Shown: one piece after another, positions 24,950 through 44,100 of the stretch
Layout of the letters: the number at the start of each line of letters is the position of its first letter
How positions within the stretch are numbered: the stretch's first letter is position 1
NCBI GenBank assembly: GCA_916610825.1
Contig: OU744446.1
Location: 3,543,001-3,607,000, forward strand
Length of the DNA stretch: 64,000 nt
Source of the DNA: Haliclystus octoradiatus
Taxonomy: Eukaryota; Cnidaria; Staurozoa; Stauromedusae; Haliclystidae
Direction: 5' to 3'
Notes under the pieces: model-generated
The model's input: the letters and a program-made list of their open reading frames with translations, nothing else
The model's database searches: none
What the model was told of the DNA's origin: nothing
Program-made: the position numbers and the translations under genes

Positions 24950-24991
24950 CTGTTACTTAAAGTCTCACGTTATTCAACGATCATCAGACAG
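24950..24991 (-). ncRNA. Hammerhead ribozyme-like motif, left arm, core altered
   Basis: The reverse complement reads like the right-arm motif at 25034-25075: CTGT, CTGATGA, a stem-loop TCGTTGAATAACGT, then GAGAC where the active core needs GAAAC, then GTA and ACAG. The core substitution suggests it does not cleave well. Confidence 0.65.
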
Positions 24992-25033
24992 AATATATAA
25001 TGATTGATTTATACATAACATAGATTATATATT

Positions 25034-25075
25034 CTGTCTGATGATCGTTGAATAACGTGAAACTTTAAGTAACAG
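25034..25075 (+). ncRNA. Type I hammerhead ribozyme (minimal form)
   Basis: In order: stem I strand CTGT (25034-25037), core CTGATGA (25038-25044), stem II CGTT/AACG with a GAAT loop (25046-25057, flanked by a T-T pair), core GAA (25059-25061), a 2-bp stem III AC/GT around TTTAA, cleavage triplet GTA (25069-25071), and stem I partner ACAG (25072-25075). All three helices and every core position are present except that the pair closing stem II is T-T. Cleavage would fall after A25071. Confidence 0.75.
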
Positions 25076-25599
25076 TAAAAATGGTGTGTCTTTCTTGACT
25101 CTATTATTATTATTATTATTATTTATATCTATATATCAACTGAAATAATATGAGTGTTTCGTTTTAAACAAGCTTGGTTTTTTTAAATATTTTCGAAGAA
25201 ATATACTGAAGTTTCTTGAAATCTTCTTGAAAAGCACATTTTATACGTTTCTTATAAACATGGATATACTTTATAAAAATTCTTGCATCGATAATCGATC
25301 AGTTATAAGGCTAGTTATAGTATTACATTTTTCTAACCCAACACATGACCCCATCCATTTTATTTTTCGATGAATATCGTTTTTCAATCAATGTCTTTTC
25401 AGATAACGATTCGACATAAACTGACCAACATTTGCTGCTATTTTAAATTGAAAATGGCTAATGCAATTGTTCAATTAATACATTTGTTTGCTTGCTGCTA
25501 TATTTGTAATTTTGTATCAAGTTCTTAGCTCTACGTTGTGATACCTATTCCCACATTTTGTGTACCTAATTATTATTATAATATATTAGAATATTGGTA

Positions 25600-25885
25600 C
25601 TATATTAATTATAATAATAATGATAATATGCAAACCATTTAAGAGAGTGCTCGATACAGTTAAGTAGAGTTATGTATAAATGAAACAAATATTAGTCAAG
25701 TTTTACCGTGACTCTGAATTTCGCGCTTGTGCGCTCTTTAGACGGAATTTATTCTAATGAAAAACAAACCAGTAACTATAAATACCGTATACTATACTAT
25801 ATTATATTTATTGTTCTATCGCAAAATTCAGAGTCACGGTAAAACTTGAATAATCTTTGTTTCATTTAATAATATATATTATAGA
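25600..25885. mobile_element. Foldback element with hammerhead-like motif, type B
   Basis: Outer arms share AACAAATATTAGTCAAGTTT and ACCGTGACTCTGAATTT, repeated in inverted form at 25815-25870. The left arm's 100-bp tail (TTTGCATATTATC to CATAACTC, read on the minus strand) is shared with 42788-42890 and 53080-53180. No coding capacity. Confidence 0.65.
25706..25745 (-). ncRNA. Hammerhead ribozyme-like motif, type B, degraded core
   Basis: Minus strand: stem I CCGT, core region CTAAAGA in place of CTGANGA, stem II GCGC/GCGC with loop ACAA, then GAAAT, loop, GTC, and stem I partner ACGG. Stems I and II pair perfectly. Two core changes make activity unlikely, but the layout is that of a hammerhead with a GUC cleavage triplet. 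Confidence 0.55.
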
Positions 25886-26991
25886 ATGTAACTGTATCCA
25901 TACTTCTTATTTCAAATGATATATAACAGCAACAAAGCTGAAATGTAAAAAATATTAATTACAATAATAATGTTTTAATTGTAAACTTTTGATAGGGTAC
26001 AGAATAGATGAGAAAGCATTGGGTAAAGCTGTATCAAAAAAAAAAAAAAAAAAGCTGTATCAATTGCAAACCGTCTAAAACTTTCTTAAAATAAACAAAG
26101 TTTACTTAAATCAAAAAACTTTTACTAGAAAAATAAGTTTGCTCTATGTTAGAAAGCTCTTCCTAAAAACGATATCTTCTTTTTTTAGTATCGCATAGAT
26201 CGTATTTTGTAACCAAAAAAAAGAAAAACATTTATAAATTTTTACCCTAAGAAAATTTTTTGAATAAACACGTAAAAATCCGAGTAACGAAAAAGGATCT
26301 TTCCTTATCTTTGGTTCCATTCTATATTATGCTCTGCTGCTTTACCAAATTTCATTGAGAACTCTCACATACATGTGTTTACACGGTCATATTATATAAT
26401 ATTTTTACCAAATACATATTAGCATATATGTATCTCGATCTCTACTGATCCAGTAGTTTGTAAAAGCTTTTTTGTTGCTGATAAACTATGATAACTGAGG
26501 TGAAATAGGTCAAGGCACTTTATAAAGGTTTCTATATTGTATATTGTATTTTGCAGTCAACATTCATTGTAATATTTTATTTGGTTTAGGTAACGAAGGA
26601 AGTATTAAAAGATAATATACAATGAATGATCTTATGAAAATTCTATCTATACATATTCATAATAATCTATTTCCTTATTATGTAGTATGATTTTATTCAG
26701 GGTGTATCTTGACAACATAACTCCAAATAAGGATTAAATAATGTCGATGACGTTCATCTACGTAATCCGAATGCTCAATTCATACATTAATATTTGTGTT
26801 ATATGATTGGTTAATAGTTGATCACATGATTAAATAAACAGGAAATGATCAGTTGAAAATTGTCATAATTAGTGGTTTGGCTAAAGTATATAAATGGTGA
26901 TAAAATATCATTTCTTCAGTAACAAGCTTGCGGCTATAGTTTGAAAATAGGATATTTTATTTGAAAAAAATATTCAATTTTATAAGAAAAT
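25886..26991. other. Intergenic, 5' flank of the ShK-domain gene
   Basis: A+T-rich with a 17-base poly(A) run near 26037. No exon was recognised. The last 100-200 bp should contain the promoter of the ShK gene (AGTATATAAATGG at 26885-26897 is TATA-like), an inference from position and sequence. Confidence 0.35.
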
Positions 26992-36850
<9,859 letters not shown>

Positions 36851-38135
36851 ACAAATGAAGTTATCTAACAACAAGTTGTTTGCATGGTACATAGACGTAT
36901 ATGTGTAAAGAGCATAAGGTTTTATGTACTCAAATAAACATTTTGAAGTTATTCCATCAGTTTGTATTTTTATTAGCAATAACAACATTTGCATTATGGT
37001 TTGATAAATATGTATAATGTTTAAATTTAGTGCGATATATAAGAATATAAGATAGCTATACATATATAATGTAAGATGTGTGTACTTAACAATTGAATAT
37101 TGAACCTAAAAATAATGAAAGTTTTTTATCATTTATCCTTTTTTATCTTTGTGTGAACATTTCGTGAATGTCAAACACCTCTGTAAAAAGAATTCATAAA
37201 TTGTTTTTCGCATAAAACGATCCACTTACATCATGGACAGCAAATATATGATAGTTTCAGAAGATCAACATTTGGTTAATGAACGGTTAATTTAAATTTG
37301 ATTTTAAGGTTCATGAGATTTTGATGATATACTGTTTTGAGTCTCAGATAAAAATTTAATTTTCAACCATGATTCATAAATATAAACTCGCAAATTTGGC
37401 AATAAAAATTGAAGAACATTCGAATCATATCTCAATAGTTGATTGGTTGATATCACAGTGGAGCATATTTAAGGCATCCATCTATGAGAGGTTGTCAATT
37501 GACCACTATTAAGCAACCGGCGCACAGTTTTCTAAAAGAAGTTGATATTTGGCGCACAAGAGTAACGTAAGTAGAAAATGAGAAGGCATCAGAAAATCAA
37601 GAGCGGCCGCGGCGAGCGATTTTTGTCTTCGAATTTTATCCTGAAGTGATTGTAGTGCACCAAATATTAATAGCTTATAGAAAACTGTGCAATTGTTTGA
37701 ATTTGGTTTTGCTATGATGATTTGGCTTCAAACTCTAAACCAACCAGATTATACTAATAATTTTTGTAATAACAAAAAGGCAGATGGCCTTTATATACAG
37801 GGTTGATTCAATAGAAAATGCTATGACACACTAATAGTGACCACTTATAGACAGATTTTCGCTCTACAGAGGTGCCCGTTATAACAGCTGTATGGGACAA
37901 AGAATAGAACAAACACAACATTCCATGGTACAGTAACTGTATACGTATCCAAAATAGAAATTGTTGAGATACGATAATATATATTTTTTTCAGCTTATTA
38001 TGTCTTTAAATCAAATCATTATACAATCTTATTATTAATCTCATGCTAAATATTTTTAAAATCAAATGCAACAAGACAAGATATTCAACTAAGACGTATT
38101 GTTTGGGCATATGATCTTAGGCCTACTTATTAGAA
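36851..38135. other. Intergenic space between ShK gene and SLC25A46 (tail to tail)
   Basis: Holds the 3' flanks of two convergent genes. A partial pogo-like MITE lies at 37783-37890 (AGATGGCCTTTATATACAGG to CCGTTATAACAG). The rest is A+T-rich with nothing recognised. Confidence 0.6.
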
Positions 38136-41100
38136 TTAATCTATCTCGGTTTTATTTTTATCAAGTTTTGTATCAATATTAAGAAAAAGTGATTTCATTA
38201 ATTTAATAATTACAGCTTGTAAAGTGTATTGTAGTATTAACGAACCAAATCCTTTATAAAAACCAAAATATCCTTCTTCACGTTTAATACATCGGAAACA
38301 ATCAGCGAATCCATCGTAATTAGTACACAACGGTACTACACCATCACCATTGTCAGTATCATCAATTATTGTTCTTGTACCTTGAACGTGTAATCGTGCA
38401 ACAACCGTTTCCAATGGATATAATATGATATCGGCTAATAACGATGATACAAAATTTGCAACAATTTGACAATAATATGCTTTTGGAATACGAAGTTTTG
38501 ATGTTTGATTATTCATATCAAATTTATCAAAATATTTATCAACATTTTTATTTGATTTTGATAAATAAGAATATAGTTGCTTTTCAATAAACATTTTTAA
38601 TTGATAATGAAGCATGCCATGAAATAATGTCGGTGCAATTAGCAAGTAGAATGGTAGCAGTCTTCCATGTCCTCTTGAGTTATACCAGCCAATTAATCGG
38701 TATATAGCATCTTTCAAAAACGTAAATACTGTTCTGCCATCATCAATTTCCAAGCTCTATAGAAGTTTGAAATAAAAAATATTGCTTTTGACATCTAAGA
38801 ATGTCACAGACGCGAGTTGGATGATTACAGCGCACAATGATCCTAGGTGATAAACATGGTGCTTCTTGCAGCTAACCATTAAGAAATGGAAGTTCATCAA
38901 GAAGATCATCAGGCAAGCAAACAAACATCAGGAGTAGCAAACATGATTGTCTGATTATTGACTTCATATTTTATATATTATTTGAAGCTCTGCTGTATAT
39001 AGCATTGAGCCATATGTTCAATCAGTAAGACCACTTACAACACAATACATATATATTTATTAAATTTATTTATTACAAATATTTATACACAATAAACACG
39101 TCAGCAAAATGTATCGCTGTTGTCAATATGTGGGACTCTCGGACTCTCAGTCCCAGGATCCCCAATTTATCAAACCCTGACTAAAGTAAATTTGAATATA
39201 AATATTTTCTGCTTGAGCGTTTTTGCAGAAAGCGCTAGTAGATTGATACCATTATAGAACAGCTTTAGATATTTGTCCAATCATCCGGAGGTAGGATTCC
39301 TGGGATTCATTAGACCCTTCTCAGTGCTCATTATGATATTAATTACCCCCATCAAATCAAAAAACATACCTGTACCGAATCAACAAGACTTGCTGAATAA
39401 AATGGCATTGTTGAAAGCATTGCCAAACTAGACAAATAAAAGGATAATGAATAAAGATAATTAGTCATCGACTAAAAGGTCAAGCAATACAAAAATTGAG
39501 CAATCCGATTGGTCTAATTCCGGTCAATTCTAAAGCTGTATTAACCGCTTGTCGCTCAGTGTTTCCTTACCACTATGGCGTAAAGAAGCAACAGATAATT
39601 GTGACTTTGATGCATTACAATGTGTTGATACTTAGCTAGCCTGCATCACAGACTCAATTCATTTACGATAGAGTATGTGGAATACTCTTGTTTGATCAGC
39701 AGTCCCATCAGATGATTTCCTATTTTGTTTTATTTGGTGTGTTTCAGCGGTGGTCTCCTTGAACAGTGGTGTGAGATTTTGCTCCCACTTCCATTTCAAT
39801 TTGAACGTTAGAAAATCTTGTGTGAGCTAGTAAATTATTTACCACACAGGCACACAACGAGAAAGAACGTCAGAGATCTTTTGAAAAGTAATTGTTTTGT
39901 GACACAGACTAATATTATATATTTCGCACTTTAAAACTCAACTATTTGTAACAGTTGGGACACGCAGCTTTTGGGGCTTGAAAATCCCCATTTTTTCATT
40001 GAAAAAGAGATTTTGAACAAAAAGCTTCTTGACTTCATGATTTTATTTTCACATCTTTTGTTCAAATTTTGCGAGCCTGGGCTTTATGGACCAAAATGGC
40101 GTCCAGAAAAACAGGTGACTGGCATCTGTCTGCTGCATCAAATAGCTCTACCTACACATAATGAGATTTAAAGGTAATGGAATACTACTGAAAAACTATT
40201 AAAAAACTACTGAAAGTTCAGTAGTTTTTAGTAGTATTTCAGTACTTTTAAATCTCATAGTGCTAAGGTCATATTTACCCATGCTATCTTAAAGTCAGCA
40301 GAGGCATACCCATATGTCATTTCTATGTCCCCTAACTACAATTTTGAAAACATACCTTTTTAACATTTGATGTGAAATCCAATCTTTATAACCCAACTGT
40401 TCTTTTTTTGGCTCCCTTCAAGGTTAAACAAGAAACTACAGTGAAACCTGTATATAACGGCCAGCTACGAGAGGTAGATAAATTGACCATTATATACGGG
40501 TTTGATTCAATAGAAAATACTATTTTAGACATTGGAAGAGTGACCACTATAGACCAGAGCCATCTATTTACAAGAGTTGGGACACTTCTGCCATTTTTGT
40601 ATCTTTTTGCCTGGACCCGAGCACGTTTTTAACAGTGCACATGTGCAGGAGAATGTTGTGTGTTTTTTCAGCCATATTGTATTGTATTTTTTTGCGCGTT
40701 TCACTTGAAATGATTGAGAACCTGTTTTCAAAAGAACAAAGATGGCATCCAAAAATCACGTGACTGGCATCTGTCCAATTGGAGACGATAGCGGCACATG
40801 AAAGCGTGTCCCAACTCTTGTAAATAGATGGCTCTGCTATAGACAGGTCGCCGCTTTATAGAGGTGACCGTTGTTACAGGTTTAACTGTTTGATTTTCTA
40901 GCAGCAAACACTCTAATAAGTATACCAGCATTCATTCTAGATAGATAGATAGATAGATAGATTTAGATATTAGTAGGCTATATTTAAAGACATATTTAAC
41001 ATCTTGATAGATTGAAGCTAAAGGTCAGGCAAACACATCTATAGGGTCCAATAAATTTGCTCTGGCCTTCCGGAATCTAGGATTCTAAGATTCTTACTTT

Positions 41101-44100
41101 TGTCGGACTATCCACATCTAACTGTGCGGCCTTGGTTTAGTGGTTGGGGCGTTGGACCAAGGCCCACAGGGTCTCGGGTTGAATCCCTATCCGGAGAACT
41201 ATAGTTGGCGTCAGGAAGGGCATCCAGCTATTAAACGCACACAAGCTTCAACATACTAACAAATTAACCAACCACCCCAGTGAAAAAAAGCTGAGAGCTT
41301 ACCCGGTTTGTGGATAACTGATGAATCAAAAAAAAAAAAAACTGAATATTCTCAGCATTTACATTCTTCGGGATAGCAAGCAGTAGCAATCAATCTTTCA
41401 TCAATTAAAAAAATTTACAAAATTTTAAAGAAATAAAAATTTAACAAATGTTTGCGGATGAAAACTATATTAATAGAAATCAATTTCATGCTACTCGCAA
41501 GCTGCAGAAGCAATTACTTTTTACCATCTACAGCAGCAGGCGGACAGGAGCCAGAGTCAAACTCTGACTTCGGCAGTGTATCCACATTTTAACAGGAGCC
41601 GGACTGGAGTTTTTTGCCAGTCAGGTGCAAGAGTCAGAGCCGGGGTCTATAATGCAGCCCTGGTAATTTCTTAAAGCACTTCAAAGTTGTGTCTACATAT
41701 TTCAACGTAGAAGTTTGATTGGCTAAGTATTTTAGTTGTTATGAGTTGGAGTCTAGAGTCGGAGTTGGAGAAATATCTACTATATAAATGTTGACATATG
41801 TCTGTTTGTATTTACTGTATTCAACATTCCCGCTTCTCATGGTAAACGTATCAAATTTATACTTTCCTTTTGGTATCATATAATTTTTTGCGGCAACATA
41901 GGCCATGTTTTACGTTCATATCTTTATATTCCTTCAATTGATGGCCCGAAGCGTATAATTTTCGTAGGATTTCTCTTGCGGCTCCATAGAAAGAACGAAT
42001 TGCATTCTCATGTTCGTCGCGCAATATCTTTCACACCCGACTGATGGTCGACCCTGACTGACCTTCAGTTCTATTGTTTATTTATAACTTGAGCTAACTT
42101 CTAGCAATTAAATTTTTATTTTTATTTTTTTTCGAATTTCACCCAGCGGAGCGGGTTCACTTCACTAGTATTCTATAAAATACATAACAGCATAATTTCA
42201 AATACCTTTGAAGATTCATACATTCGGATATGCCGATCTCGGATGCAACAACAACGCCTTGTACTAGATATGTACTTGCACCACCTTTCCACAATGCACC
42301 AATACCCTATTGACATAATTTAACAATATATAGTATTTCAGATGATATAGCCTTTCCAAAGGCATTTGATAAAAATTATAGCATAGAGGTGCATGTTTTC
42401 AAACAACTGATATAATGGTTGCCAACATCAGGAAAAATTGTAATTTGTTATCTCGTTTGTTCGTTTCATGATAGGTCACAACATGTGAATAAAATCTTAA
42501 CAGGCGCTGATGACACATGTCAGTAGTCTCTTTTCTGTACTACTGATTCATCTAGTTTGTGGATAATTGAAAATCTAAATTTATATATAGTTATACAATA
42601 ATAATTATAATGAGAAGGTTAAGAAAGACACATTCTCTGGTTGTAACACCGAGTTTCACGTTTTCTTTCTTGACCTTCTCATTATTATTATTATTATTAT
42701 TTACACTCTGCCAATATTAAGTTTAACATTTCTAATTAGAATAAATTCCGTATGAAGAGCATACAAGCGCGAAACTCAGAGTCACGGTAAAACTTGACTA
42801 ATATTTGTTTCATTTATACATAACTCTACTTAACTGTATCGAGCACTCTCTTAAATGGTTTGCATATTATCATTATTCTTATTATATTTAATATAGTACA
42901 AATATTCTATATATATAGTTATACATGTCTTCAGTTTTTGACCAAAGGTTTATCCTTACGAAATCTTAAACAATGCTGTACCTTTTCTTCCGATTTGTTA
43001 TTGTTGAGGTTTATAGATCCGAAAATTATCAATTTTCTTTTGAATTTGCTCTAGCCTTCTGGGATCTAGGGTGCCCGGTTTCCCATTTTGCTGGACCCTG
43101 CATGTAAAATGTACACATATAATAGGCCTAAAGTGGACTTACCTGATTATGTCGTATTCTCCAAATTACTTTGAAAACAGACACAGGTGATAATTGGTAT
43201 CGCAGCGATGAATGATTGACCTATAACAGACAAATTCGGCTAAGAATCAAATCGGCAGTTTATAATGACTAATCTGCGGGTAACTAATCGGTATTGAACA
43301 TTGATAAATTTCGTAACCGTTTTATCCCTAGTAATATTGTGTCATACTATCAACTACTTTTCATAAGGGAATTGAAAGCAAATCTAAACAAGCCATCAGA
43401 TTATATAAGGGAAACACCTTTTAACAGATGTGTCTATGCCGATATCTCAGTTCAAATTTAAACGGTTTGGACTGGTACCAGAGCACATATTGAAAAGTTT
43501 TTTGACTCAAATCAGTTCAGCATTATCATATTGAAAATTATAGACTATAGTGAAACCTGTATATAACGGCCAGCTAAGAGAGGTAGATAAATTGACCACT
43601 ATAGACAGGTGGCTTTTATATACAGGTTTGATTCAATAGAAAATACTATTTTAGACATTGAAAGAGTGACCACTATAGACAGGTGGCCGCTGCATAGAGG
43701 TGACTGTTATAACAGGTTTGATTGTTTTTCCCATAATAACCTGATGGTCAAAGCAGACCTTCCATTTAAGAATTAAAAAACAGCAAGATTTTCGAAATTC
43801 TGCCTTCTGGGGATAAATTATAGAGGCCAATCCAAAGGGGTGGCCTATTTCTAAGGAGTTTGGGGATGCATTTCATTGTGTATTCAAAATGGCAGAAAAC
43901 AAAAATCAATGACAACATTTTGGATAACGTTGACGTTTGATCTTGTTTAAAACCATGAAATCAATCTAGAAACAACACCCGGAATAATCAAACAGAGTAT
44001 AAATTAAGCTGTTGAACAATAATTACATAATAAAAGAGTCTATATACAGAATTAAATGGAATTTTATCTGCATTGAAAATTGCCGTAAGAAAGTAAGAGC

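Larger units (their letters stand above)
24850..25135. mobile_element. Palindromic hammerhead-bearing element, type A
   Basis: Two arms of about 110 bp face each other. Each runs from an (ATT)n or (AAT)n tract through GAGTCAAGAAAGACACACC to a hammerhead-like motif near the centre. The outer left flank (GCTCTGCTC, GCATTGAGC when read on the minus strand) recurs at 38990 and 61150 next to other copies. There is no ORF. Small hammerheads with a 2-bp stem III are known from Penelope-like retroelements and retrozymes, so it may be a non-autonomous relative of those; this is inference. Confidence 0.7.
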
